Below, piece by piece: positions 51,932-63,975 of a stretch of DNA of 64,000 nt (within the stretch, counting starts at the first letter, position 1; each line of letters opens with the position of its first letter). The position numbers and the translations under genes are program-made. The stretch comes from Litoditis marina (lineage: Eukaryota > Nematoda > Chromadorea > Rhabditida > Rhabditidae). The stretch spans positions 48,113,616-48,177,615 of the forward strand of contig OZ038433.1 in NCBI GenBank assembly GCA_964036275.1, written 5' to 3'. The notes under the pieces are model-generated. The model saw only the letters and a program-made list of their open reading frames with translations. It had not been told where the DNA came from and searched no databases.

Positions 51932-54900
51932 ATGGGGGATGTTGAGATGACTGAGCCGGACGCGGCCCGCTTTTCCATCAGTCGTATCTTCTCAGCCCAC
52001 AAAGCTGATGTAAAGTGTCTCGGATTGACTTCAACGGATGCTCTGATTACTGGTGGTAGAGATGAAACCGTGAAGTTCTGGTCAAAGAGGTCAGTTTGTT
52101 GAAAACATCGCATTTCAAAGGTAGACTAGACTTCATGAACTCATTGCACGGCGCTCTCGCCTACAGTAATTTTTGCGATTCAACTTGTATTGAGCTATGT
52201 TCACAAAGCTTTCGTGGCGGGACACTGTATCCCACTGCAATTTGTTCTGAGCACAGCACTATTTCGCTGCGTATCGCGCTCATTTTCACGCGAATAATTC
52301 GCGTCGCGTTTAAAAGCGATGACGCGAGTTCGTTATTCATTAAAGCTGTAGGGGATAACGCCGTGATTGATTGGCTGGAGGGGAAAAACTCAAAACGAGC
52401 TGAAAAACCAATGCATGAGAAAGGGTGCTCTACATCAGTTTTGAAGTTGCATCAGTCGCTAAGTCACGAAGCCCTCACGCTAAGTGAAAAGTGACTACTT
52501 TTACCGCTCGTTGTGATAATATGATGATTTCTGGTTGATTTTAGAGCGGGTGAATATCACGAGACGGTTTCATTCGTTCAGCCCAAGGGATTGGTTGTCA
52601 ATTCGTTGGCCTATTATGACAACGAAACCAGTGGTTGGCGTCTTTTCGTTGGTCGAAAAGACGGAAGTATTGCCGTGTACGCCTCCGGCAGCCAAGAGCC
52701 GGTGGTTGTCCTGACACAGCATCAGTCCAACGGTTCGTATGCTAATATTCTCCTGGTTTTTATAACCCGGTATTCCGTTAGCCAGCCCTAGAAGATAACC
52801 ATTAACCGGGTTAGCTGGTTAACTCTTCGCTTAACCACTTGGTATCGTAAAAGTCCCCAAGTTTCCCCCAAAAGACATTGAAAATAAGGGTCACGAATTT
52901 AGTGTCCTTGCCGTAGTAAAAAAACCTAGTGTTAAAAAGGATGTGGTGACTCATGTGTATTTACTAAACTTCGCATTAGCTGTTTGAATAGTTGAATATA
53001 TTAACAGGAGTGAAGTATGTACTCAGTTGTTAAGAGAAAGACAATGAGTCGAGAGTGCCTACTGCGAACTAGTATTGAATAGTTGTTCATTTGTTCTTAG
53101 CTCAGTTTCCTGAGGGTATGGAGTGTGGTCAGTAATAGATAGAGACTGAATCAATAGTTACGTTTCATTTTCAGTTTGCTGCATGTATGTGGATAAAACA
53201 AACAAGAAACTTCTGAGTGGATCGTGGGATAATAATGTTATTGTTTGGCCTATCGAGGATATCACAAATCCTCAGTTTTCGGTTGGTAGTTTTTGCTTTC
53301 TCATTCATCTAAATAATGTTTCCAGCGCATAGTAACGGAATAACTTCTAGTACAAACTTATTTTGTGTTTTCCGTAATACATTTGATATCCTAAAATATG
53401 TTTTCGGTAGGTGTCGGTCCCTTTATGGAAATTACCGAACCGGTTGGCCGACACAGAGTTCGTTTATGTGATAACAACCGATCATAAAATATAAAAATTG
53501 TTCAAGAATCTCAATTGAGTTGTAGGATAGTAGCCTATATCTTCAACCACCCTCATAACTATGCGCAGAAGCCTCATGAATTGAGTATAGTTTTGTTATT
53601 GCTGTAAAACTTTGAAGGTCGGCGTCTTTTACCAGTAAAACTAGTTTCTCTCTCTCAATAATATGACAAGTATCTCTGATTCATGAAGTTTGTTCAGATT
53701 ATGCTCTGATTGAATCTGATTGAAATTTGCTCTGATTTATGAAGTTTGCTCTTTGCAGGCGTTTTTGTTGAACGGTCACAAGATGTCCGTGTGGGCGTTG
53801 ACATCATTGGAGCATGCCCCCGGCTACTATCTCTCGGGCAGTGCTGACAAGACGATCAAGCTGTGGCACGATGATAACGAAGTCAGGACATACACCGGTC
53901 AGTATGTTGCTCATTTCAGCTCACTGGTATATTGTACAATCCCCCCTGAGCCCATACACCGCCGAGGGTCTCCCATTTTTTTCTCTGAAAGCTTGCGATA
54001 TCAAAATTAGTTCGCGTCCCCCATCTCATAAGATCAACACAAGGCAAGAGGGATAAACAGGTTCTTTCCTTGACAACTTTACTTTACTTAATGATGTTCT
54101 TTCTTTTCAGGTCACTCAGATGTGGTGCGGGCTCTTCTGGTGGTCACTGCCGACCGTTTTCTCTCTGCCGCCAACGATGCCACCGTTCGTCTCTGGCACA
54201 CGGAGACGGGCGTCTGTCTGGCAAAGTTCACCTCGATGCTCGATGAGTATATATTCAGGTACGTGGAACGAGGCATAGTATAGTCATTGCCAACGGAAAG
54301 GCGGGAGGGTACTGATCTCAATTTCCGCTGTGTACGGAACGGACGCATGTCTTAGATTCCGAAGCCTTTCGGTTGTGGACTCTAGTGGCGTAGTGGTTCG
54401 CCACCCAACTACGAATCTTTTGCTGGCAAGTGCGATTCCGGCGAGAGACAAAATATATGAATTTGGCACCCACTATACAATAGTAGTGTTATGTCGCCAA
54501 GCGGTCTGTACAGAGCAATGTCTTTCACTAGATCAGTGTGCGAATCTCGCATATTGTTCACTGTCCGGGGCACAGGTTAACAAATGTATAGCCTTGGGAC
54601 GAGAATAACTGTATATTTACAACTGTCCATTCAATTGAGTGGGTGTGATATACTGTAGCTGTTGGTTCGGTCAAGTTGATGAATTTCAGTCTGTGTGCTG
54701 TCGGTTCTAATGTGATTTCGTGCGGTGAAGGTGGTTACATCGAGGTGTGGAAGAGACATGATAGCGAGGGAGAACTCGGGTCAGTTTTCTTTCAAATGAT
54801 CAAGTGATTGATTCGAGACTGGATTGTGACGTTTCTCTTCAACAGTTGCTTTGGGTATCCCTTAGGACGTGGTTTGGTTTCATACTGTGTACGTCGGCGT

Positions 54901-57900
54901 ATTTGGCCTGTGTTTTAGTGAATGATGTTGAATTTTTCTTTTCGTCCTCTCCCTATTTTCACTCTGAAAATTCGAAAAATGCGATTGAATAGTTGTGATT
55001 GTTCTGAAACTAAACTGTGGTATAGTAAGGGTAGGCTTGTTCAATGCTTGTTTAGACCTGCTGTTGTAGAATAATGCAAAATGGGTTGTCTATACATTAT
55101 TATACGTGAGCGCGTGATGCGACTTTGTTCTACAAATTGATTGAAAATCAGGTGTTTTATCAGGGTAACCAAACTATAAAACAGGGTAGTAGATTAGGTT
55201 TTCGCCAGTACAATGCGATTTCTGTCGAAAATAGGGTGGTTTAAAATTGGGATTGTAAGAAAAAACAGGTTATTCAATAGAATATCTAACAAAGTCGTCC
55301 TATGTTTGGGCTGTTTTCTTCATTCTTATCTTGTTTCTTTTCCAGTTTCACCCACGACCAGATAATCCACACTCCGGCTGCCACTGCCTGGACCTCCATA
55401 GGAATGTCGAATGGAGATTTCGCCATGGGCGGAAGGTACCGTATTCAGTATTCTAGTTATATATATATCGATTTCGATATTAAATATAGGGTGGTGTTCT
55501 CAGATGGTAAGTTGGGTATGAGTTAGGGTTATTACCAGCTCATGCGGTCCCATGAAGAGAAAGATGCTCTTTTTGGAGAAAAACATACTTCGTCATTCTC
55601 CTGTGTTCAACCAACTTATAACACTGTGAAAATGGGGAAGCACGGGCTCATTTGTAGACGTGCTCTGCCCGTAATTTTTACCATTTTTGGAAAATGTCGT
55701 CTATTCATATGTAGGAATGTAGGTCATGGATAAGTGAACTAGAGTAGGGTATATTTGGTTCAAAGTTTGAAAGTATTATAATCCTTTCACCCTCGAAAAG
55801 AGTTCATTTTCAAATTAGCTAATCTGATAATTATCTATCAATTATTTTGAATGTTGAACAGGTTTTTCGTTACAGTGACGGGCGTATCTACGTTTTCACG
55901 CAAGCGGAGGGAAGAAAGGCGGCTGCCAATGTAGTCGAAACTATGGAGGCTGAGGTATGTATACTAGACTGTACCGACAGTGTGTGTTTAGATTTACGAG
56001 TTGCCTGACAATTCGAGTGTAGTTTACTATATCCAATATACCAATGTATTATGGATATTGCAGAGAATGCATGTAAATGTGGTTGTGGTCTTTTTTTTAT
56101 AGTTATTTGTATGCTCCAGGTCGCCGCACGTGTTGCCAAAGAACTGGAGCGAAAAGAGCAGGCGGTTAGTTTTGTTTTGCTTTATTTTTATTGTGTTTCT
56201 CTCATGCTCGGTTTTTTCGCATTCAACTAGAAACTACTTTTTACATTCCGATGGGTTACAATATGTCGTTTTTCTGCAATTCTAAACATACTCTTAATTC
56301 AAATTCTCAAAACAAAAAGGAACAACTTTTTCGATTTGAATACATGCATCTTGCTTTTGCATTATAAAACATTTCCCGAAGTTCACGAAAAAGGGGCCGG
56401 TTTTTGTGGCTACACTAGTGTATACCGTTGGAATGTTACAGGAACACGAGGAGGTTGTGATCAAAGTCGCTCTGGATGATGGAGCTCCCGACATGGAACT
56501 GCGCTACAAGAAGGGAACCGACCCCGCTCTGGCTGCCGAAAAGTTTATTCAGGTCCGTTTTCTCACACACCGGTACGGTGGCACTATTTCACAAAAAGAA
56601 ACCACTTGTTCATCTACAATTCGTGAAATGAAAATGTATGAATTTGCATGAAAAATTGGCAAAATTTTCGAATAGCATCCTAAAAGAAGGCCATTTTGGA
56701 ATCATTTTCGGTTATTTGGACCACTCTACTAGGGTATGGTTTTTCTATGATTTTATTGGATATAGGAAGTTTGGATAATGTTCATATGGTGTTTATAACC
56801 TTTCTATTCAACGGATTTATTGCCGTATTCATCTCTCAACTCTATTCTAACAAAATATCACGTTTCTCTTATAACTACTTTATTTAGATGTAATAATGTC
56901 GCTTTTCAGGATAATCAGATGCCGATTTCCTATTTGAATGAGATCACCGACTACATTGTGGCCAACATACCAGAGGCGCGAGCCGCGCAGGCCAAAAAGT
57001 ACAAGCCCCAGCCCACCCAAAGGGTTACCGTCGATGGAGAGGTGAGACATTTTTCGTCCTAATGAATCAATGATTATACATAAAAAGTAGACCTTCGGTA
57101 AGTTGAAGAGATAAAAAGTTTTGGTGGAAAAGTAGTCTGTTTTCCGATTCTTTCTGGCTATTCGGAACACTTTACTGGGGGTAGGTTATTCAGATGAAAT
57201 CGAACCCCAAAATCGGGGTTAAAAGTTATAACAAAACCTTTTAACGAGTTTAAGTTTAGCAAACTAATCGGGAAACAAGTAGGTTCAGGAAACATTCGTT
57301 TTCTCTGTTCTGACTTCGCCGTTCAGTTTAGGTGAGTAGGCACTTTTTAGATAAGGCGTTTCTCACTCTAGTCGCACCTCGTACCAAATTTTCATATTCT
57401 TGTTGCTCTACGGATAATTCCATGTGATCACTGTCTCTGTTGTGATAGTATGAATACACGACTGAAACAGTTGCCGTAAGAAATTATTATTATTATTATT
57501 ATTGCAGGAGTACGACTACGCCTTCTCTGTGACCGTGGATGATGGTCGTTCTCTGATGCTTCCCTATAACGTGGGAGAAGACTGTGACTGGGCTGCCCAA
57601 CGGTTCTGCGAAAAACACAACCTGCCCATGAAATTTATGGCTAAGGTGAGATATACCAGAATAGAATGAGTAGTCATGTAAAGTTGGCATTCTAATGAGA
57701 TCCTGTGCACTTCGTCATTGCACTTTTGTGTTTGCTGTGTTCAACATGTTTCACGTGACCGTACAGTAGTCTAACAGTATATACTAATAGTCAAATGACC
57801 AACACTGCCTAATATGGTGATAAAATGCACCTACACAAATGGTTGTGTGGATATGACGTTTTCCCTGATCTTTTCACGTTGAAACAACTGATATTGTGTA

Positions 57901-60900
57901 AGTGCAAGTTTTAGTATTGTCTCACGTCACAGCCTGACGGGCGAGTAAATAGCCCGGAAAATAGCAATGATTCTGATTGATACAAGCATACAGATTTGTC
58001 TTTGCTTGGAGAAGTTCACTGAAATATGATTCATGGTGAGTTATAAGAGTAAAATGTTATGTTACATTGATCGAATGTTTGCAGGTTTCTCAAATGCTGC
58101 GAAGTCAGACGGGCAGTGCAACAGCAGCACCCTCGGCTCCTGCCTCGGACTTCTATGATCCACTCACAGGCAAATTCATACTTGTTTACTTGTTTTACTT
58201 ATTTACTCATACCCTTGTTTACAATTCTGGGTGGTTATTCCGTTTAGACCGCTGTTTGGTTGACATCTCCAAAATTCGTATCTTTACTTGAATATAAGTG
58301 AATAAATCAATCAATAAAAATCACCTCAGAGCACTCGAGACGCAAAGATTGGGAGATCGGTCATCGACCACCATAGAATAGAATAGAATAGATTTATTCG
58401 CGATTTAACACGTGACTTCCACATAGTATGTGGCACTCCAAATGGGTAAATGGAGAGAAAAGTTGAGAAGAAAAAGGGTATGGTACTATGTAACATTGTG
58501 AAACATGGAAAAGATCTAGCAATGTGGAACTAGAAAACCAGAACTGCTGACGTTGATGTTGCAGGCGGCGGTCGATATGTGCCGGGCCAGTCTAGCGGCG
58601 GTTCCGGCTTCGACGGCGGGGATCCGTTGACCGGCGGCGGGCGATACGTTCCCGGATCGGGCACCACCCAAACAGCCACTGCCGGCGCCGACCCCTACAC
58701 CAGTGGAGGAAGGTGAGTCTCAAATCTTACGTCAAATAGGTTGTCATTTCGAGAAAAGTGAATACACGAGCTACAACAAAAACAAAAAATGTAGTTCAAA
58801 ATACGAAGTAAATGTGTGTTTGTCACGGCTAATGGTTACCCATAGGTGGCAAACGTAAGCATTGGAATTGGGTCTAATAAGGTTTACCTATGTTTGGGAT
58901 CGTACTTTGCGACTTGAAGGCGGGAGGAACGGACTACTACGTCCTAAACAACTTATTCCCTGTTTCCTAGATTCTAGGTTCACCGTTGAAAAGTATCTGA
59001 AGTTGGGTTCATATGAAAACGAGGTCTTCCTGATCACGTTCTGTTTTGTAGTTTGTAGCTGGCATGTACCTAAACCGACCTTACAGGTACATTCCGGGTA
59101 CAGCCGACCCGAAGCTTTGATGTGTACCTATCTTTTAGGTACATTCCGGGTACAGCCGACCCGAACCTGATCCCGAACGCGTGTCTGCCGCAGGACAAGA
59201 AGCGTCCCCGTGGCGAGTTGGTCCCGCTGCCCGCCTACTACTCGTTCGGCGTGGAACAGCTGAGTGCGAAGGCGGTGGCCAAGTTGCGAGAGGTCAACCA
59301 GAGACAGGACGCATTCCAACTCAATCCCGAACAGGTATTGTCAAGTTTATTCATACAGTGAGGTTCGACTCTTCGACAAAAGTACTCGTTGTCAGAACAC
59401 GCGAAAAGTAACGATTTTGCATCAAAATGAACAAATTCTCTTTCATTTTTGGCAAAAAAGTAGTCAGCTTTCTAAAGTTTTTCTGGCTGTTCAGATAACT
59501 TTACGGGGTTACGAGTATCAGGTTTATTGCTTGTAGGTGTACAATAGGAAGTTTTAGTAGCCGTATAAATAGATGCTCTAATTTTTTGGGATGTTCAATT
59601 GAACCGGTTTTTCATTTAGCTAATGCCTCGTAGTTTTTTGCAAGGTTGTGAACATTGTTGAACAGATTCTGGAGAGAAGATCAAAAAGTGTAAATTGCGT
59701 CAATTTGTTTGTGTAAATTGTGTAAGTATATCATAGGCATCATGGTTTTCCCGTTCAGGTGTCCTCTCTGGAGCAGTTGATGGGTGCCGCCCCCGACTCG
59801 GTACAAGTAACCGATGTCCTCATATCAGCCCTTGATACTGGTCAGTTGAGCCTGAGCCTGATTTGATCGTCTCATCCAAATTGTGAAGATTTCTATATAT
59901 ATCCGAAGCCATGCTCGTATTTAATGATCTCAGCTCCTTTCACTTTGTTAATATGTGAATCTATCAATTTTTCTAGAATTTTTTTCATGTATAACTATCC
60001 TTTTTTGGTATTTACAATTTTCGTTCGACTTCACTCTCTGTTTCAGGAATGCAATGGTCCATAGAGGACATTGTTGTGATGATGGATTTGTTCCGAATCG
60101 CTCTCCTTCATTCTGGTCTCAACAAGCACTACTGCGATATCAAGGTTTGTTCAAGTGATCGAATTAGTCTGAAAAGAACTTTTTCGCCAACACCGGGGAC
60201 ATGGTCCAATTTTTGATGCAAATTATGATATTTCACGTACTTCGAAAGAAAACATCCTATTTTTGTAGAATAATCACACCTAGACGTAAATTGAATAGTC
60301 ACGTAAAGTTGTTCATTCTAACGAAGCATCATGCTCTTTGTCGATGCAAGTTTCTTAGTTCTGCTGTGTTCAACATGTTTCACGTGACTGTGCAATTGAC
60401 TATACATGCCCACGACTTGCCTGAATGTGCTTGTTTTCAGACGCGTGGCCGTGAGATCCAGCAACGCTTGTGTGCCCTTCTGATCAGCGAACCCTCGGAC
60501 GCCGTGCGTATCCTCACTTGTCGCGCCATCGCTAATGCGTTCTCACACGAGGAGGGAAGGGAGATGGTACTGCAGGAGATGGCACAGCTCATCCCTCTCG
60601 TTGTCAAGGAGTTTGTCAGAGGAAAGGTGGCACTTCAGGTGAGTACTTTGTTTTTCGGTGTACATTCCTCCTTCTGACGCTGTAGTCCCAAGGACGTCAA
60701 AATAAACGGTAATCTTGGACATTGGAATGTGTAAACTTTACGAAACTGTAACCCAAAGGGAGAGATGGTTGTCACTGCCGCGCTGCTTCTTCAAATGTTT
60801 TTTTCTGGTGTGGAATTATCGAAAGTTTTGGAACATCTTGCCTGTTCACTGTAATTCACCTTAAGGTTTCAAGCAGGTCTTATATTCATGTGGAATTTCG

Positions 60901-61969
60901 GTCGAGAATAGGATTGAAACTCAAACTTGCCAAACGCAAAAAAAGTTTCTATATGTCGATTATATGTTTTTGGTGATACTTTAAAACTGTGGGAGTTTTG
61001 CCCAATGTTTATCACATGAAAAGTCGAAATAAGTCTTTGAGGGTTTTTGTAAAAAAAAGTTACTTTGGTCATCCGAAATTCGAGTTAAAGAAGGACGATT
61101 ATGTGGACCACTGCCAAATCTTCGGTCCTTCAAACTGCAATACATTGTTCAATTGCAGTTTACAGGACCGATGCATCTGGATTGGTCCACATAATCATCC
61201 TATTTAATAACCTGTAATCTTCAGATGGCTGCCTCCTCGGCCCTCGCCAACTGGTCATTGTTGCTGCTGCGACACTCTGAGAAGGTGACCGAACTGGGGC
61301 CCAGGGAGGATGTGCTGCGCGCCATCATCAAGGTCAGTAGTCAACTGCATACACTACTAAAGTTTTCCGAAAAGCTGAAAAAAAAACTCTTTATTAATCA
61401 AAATCCTGCATTTGAACGTATCTCAGTGAAAACACGGTTTTTTGAATAACAGTTCAACCCTACCAGGGTGATGTTGGCAAACTCATACCCCGTTTTAAGT
61501 TTTTTCTGGTCATTAGGACAACTTTACTGGAGTATGCTCATGCCTCCGATTGATTCAGGTCCTGGAGCCGGTTAGTTCGTTCGGTGATCGAAATGAGACG
61601 GCCATGATTCGAATGCTGCAGGCTATCGTGACCCTCATGTGGGGAGATGCACAAGTGATTACGGTAGGCTATTCACAAACGTTATTCGAGTAATGCCTAA
61701 TTAGCCTATGTTCTAAGAAGATACACAAAGGATTGACTGCTCTCAAGAAAGAACCAGTCTTTCTGAATATATTAAATTTCACAGGTTTGGCTCCCAGATT
61801 TTCCCTAGAATCAGCGGTATTTCGTATGCTTTGGTTAGTTTCATTTCCATTTCAGTTGGCGAAGTCGCGTAACCTCGTTCCGATCATCAATAGATTCAAA
61901 GACGCCATAGTTGATGACCAGGGGAAGAATGTGGCCAGAGATATCGTGGAAATGACGTACGCTGTATAA
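51932..61969 (+). CDS. plaa: Phospholipase A2-activating protein / UFD3 / DOA1 homologue (WD40-PFU-PUL)
   Basis: Twenty-one exons: 51932-52089, 52545-52732, 53175-53281, 53759-53897, 54111-54258, 54690-54779, 55346-55435, 55876-55954, 56120-56164, 56442-56552, 56910-57041, 57508-57645, 58085-58169, 58565-58712, 59139-59334, 59759-59840, 60047-60144, 60441-60638, 61225-61332, 61559-61663 and 61856-61969, giving ~852 aa. PLAA is a ubiquitin-binding Cdc48/p97 cofactor that acts in ubiquitin turnover and endolysosomal sorting. Residues 1-333 are WD40 blades (GGRDETVKFW, GSWDNNVIVW, GSADKTIKLW, ANDATVRLW). A PFU-like unit at ~349-410 is followed by a canonical PFU at ~430-485 (EYDYAFSVTVDDG...LPYN). 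Then come three DPxTxGGRYxPG repeats and a C-terminal PUL armadillo domain. The extra PFU-like unit explains a length ~55 aa over human. The intron after 58169 appears to be GC-AG. Trans-splice acceptor at 51924. Confidence 0.94.
52164..52365. repeat. Dispersed ~200-bp repeat, copy 2
   Basis: Matches 33369-33571 in ordered blocks (CAGTAATTTTTGCGATT, GGCGGGACACTGTATCCCAC, GACGCGAGTTC, AACGCCGTGA). It lies in PLAA intron 1. Confidence 0.75.
54383..54450 (+). repeat. tRNA-derived repeat fragment
   Basis: TAGTGGCGTAGTGGTTCGCC (A-box-like) with GTGCGATTCCGGC (B-box-like) ~40 nt later. The acceptor ends do not pair. In a PLAA intron. Confidence 0.4.
57652..57781 (+). mobile_element. MITE family A copy next to a PLAA donor
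   Basis: TATACCAGAATAGAATGAGT at the left and AGTCTAACAGTATA at the right. It begins 6 nt after the donor of the exon ending at 57645. Confidence 0.78.
58375..58445 (+). repeat. Dispersed repeat shared with 39395-39480
   Basis: AGAATAGAATAGATTTATTC, GCGATTTAACACGTG and TGTGGCACT in the same order as at 39395. In the GC-AG intron of PLAA. Confidence 0.6.
59087..59138 (+). repeat. 52-bp tandem duplication of the PLAA exon 15 acceptor
   Basis: AGGTACATTCCGGGTACAGC with the following CGACCCGAA occurs at 59085 and again at 59137. Each copy is preceded by a pyrimidine-rich AG acceptor (TTACAG, TTTTAG). Only the second copy stays open: the first hits TGA after AAGCTT. Confidence 0.9.
60279..60404 (+). 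mobile_element. MITE family A copy
   Basis: CTAGACGTAAATTGAATAGT at the left, TTTCACGTGACTGTGCAATT at the right. It ends 36 bp before a PLAA acceptor. Confidence 0.75.
61085..61206. mobile_element. Foldback MITE, family B copy 4
   Basis: Left arm TTAAAGAAGGACGATTATGT; right arm ACATAATCATCCTATTTAA; inner AAACTGCAATACAT / AATTGCAGTTT. It ends 18 bp before the acceptor of the PLAA exon at 61225. Confidence 0.85.
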
Positions 61970-61989
61970 GGGCAGGGATACACGTGTGT

Positions 61990-62133
61990 ACTTTAAGTCA
62001 AGTGAATAGTCACGTAAAGCAAGCATTCTAATTCTATGAGACAACGTGAACCTTGTAAGTGCACGATGCACGTCTCTGACTTCTGCTGTGTGTTAACATG
62101 TTTCACGTGACTATGCAATTTCCTGACAGTATA
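61990..62133 (+). mobile_element. MITE family A copy in the PLAA 3' flank
   Basis: Carries AAGTGAATAGTCACGTAAAG, CTTCTGCTGTGTGTTAACAT, TTTCACGTGACTATGCAATT and CTGACAGTATA. It starts ~20 bp after the PLAA stop codon, so probably lies within the 3' UTR. Confidence 0.75.
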
Positions 62134-63010
62134 GCCAACCGCGTCTGATTCCATAACATTTTGTATTGTTTCGGTTCTTTTTCCGATCTGTGTTGTCGTC
62201 TGTGTTTGTAGTTTGTAGTCATGACGTTGTTCATTCAACCTTGGTGCATGCGTGCATGTTAAGTGCATGTAAGTTAAGAGTAAGAGTATGTAAGAAGTGC
62301 AACTTATGAATGCGTTGTTCACCTTCCTTGAGTTGTATAGCTGATTTGAACAGGTAATCTTCCGCTTTCATAATTTATTCTGTTTGTTTCATCATTTCTA
62401 CTTGGTAATATTGCGTGTTTCTTATTTATTTGCTGACACTTGGTGTGGAAGACTGTCATTCGATGTTACGGGAATGAAATTAAAGTTTTTGTTGTTATTG
62501 AATATTGTTTTCTTTTTCTATGCGGTCATTTTTGCCGTTCCAGTATCTTTAAGCAACAGTATACATATAAAGTGTGTTCTAGTTGGCTGTGTGCGATAGA
62601 AAATAATCACAATTGTACGCCGAGAAGCCAGGGTTATACCGAGTTCTAAACATAGATTAAGGCATCTTCGGATCACATTTCACCGTTTGTAGTTTGACCT
62701 TTTACTACCCAAATTTGGCTCAGAGTATGAACGACATCTAAGTAAACATGTTGACCAGATTCAAAATTGGAGATACTTTTTTCCCTGTTTTAAGCTAGTT
62801 TTGTACTATATTAGTAGCTTGTTGTTGCTGGTAATGACTTACTATACTATACTTATGTTCTTGATTTAGTAAAATTATTCCAAAAACATCTAGTGACATG
62901 TTTCATTTTGTTCAAATAAACAACTCAATCTTTTATTATGGTTTCAGATCTCACGGAATTGATACTCAGTCCTCAAATCGATACTCGTGAAAAACAACTC
63001 TTAATTTGAG
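62134..63010. other. Intergenic DNA downstream of PLAA
   Basis: AT-rich, no exon recognised. AATAAA at about 62917 may be a distal polyadenylation signal. Confidence 0.4.
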
Positions 63011-63975
63011 ATGAGCGGTCGACGACCAGCCCCCCGCACAAACATCGCCGACCCGTCGCTCACGGTAATGCAGAAGGCGGACAAGGTAGGGGCCAATTCT
63101 ATATGTAACCGGGTTTTTTGGTAACCTAACCGGTTTTTGGTAACCCTTTTTTCAGGTTACCTCACAGGTAACCGGTAGGTAACCTAAAACCAAAATCCGG
63201 TTACCAAACAACCACGAAACCAGTTGAACCACGTAACTTTCGACGAAAGTAACCAACAACAATTGGTAGAATTAGGGGTTCTTTACTTGTGGTGCCGTCT
63301 GTTACTTCCGTGAACTTTGCTTACTTCCGTCTTAGGTTACTGCCCGGTAACTTTTGTCGTCGGTTAGTTTTATTAATGGCCGAAAGTATGGGACCAAGGC
63401 AGGTGAACCACGAAAGTAACCAACAACAATTGGTAGAATTAGTGGTTACTCACTTGTGGTGCCGTCGGTTACTTCGGTGAACCTGAGTTACTTCTGTCGT
63501 CGGTTACTTCCTGGTTACTTTTGTCATGACCAAATATGTAACAAGGTACCACGTTTATGGGCGTGTTCACGAACTCACGTGAGCCTAGTACCAGATTTTG
63601 GAAGCCCCGTTTCCCGTAGCGATTAAAGTATTTTCACCCGCGACCTATACGTTTCCATTTTAATTTCGGAACAAACAAACATATTTCGAAGATTAGAAGA
63701 TTAGCAATCTTCTATATTCGTGTGTCATTTATGGTGCTTTGGCCGGGGAAGGTAGCTTCGTTTCCGAACCGCAGTCCAATGTTTCACGACACTTCTTTTA
63801 TTTGCAGTTCGCCGCGAGTCTGCGTCGTGACATCGAGCCGTTCCACGACTATAGTGCCTGTCTGGCCGCCCCTCCCCGCGTACCGCCCGTCCTACTGTCC
63901 CTCAGGAGGAGAGAATTGGGCCACACCAGAAACCCGGAACCCCATACACAAATCTACCGCGCCATGCTCGTTTCG
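63011..63975 (+). CDS. Unrecognised gene, first two exons (runs off the window)
   Basis: Exon 1 is 63011-63085 (start MSGRRPAPRTNIADPSLTV) and exon 2 is 63808-63975, ending at a GTACGC donor; phases match (both 0). The 81 residues are basic, Pro- and Arg-rich, with no signal peptide or transmembrane segment. High GC at third codon positions compared with the flanking intron supports real coding. I do not recognise the family. The rest lies beyond 64000. Confidence 0.55.
63230..63535 (+). repeat. ~170-bp imperfect tandem duplication with GGTTAC motifs
   Basis: AGTAACCAACAACAATTGGT followed by AGAATTAG and CTTGTGGTGCCGTC occurs from 63248 and again from 63413. The surrounding 63110-63230 sequence is rich in GGTTACC/GGTAACC in both orientations. 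In intron 1 of the last gene. Confidence 0.8.
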
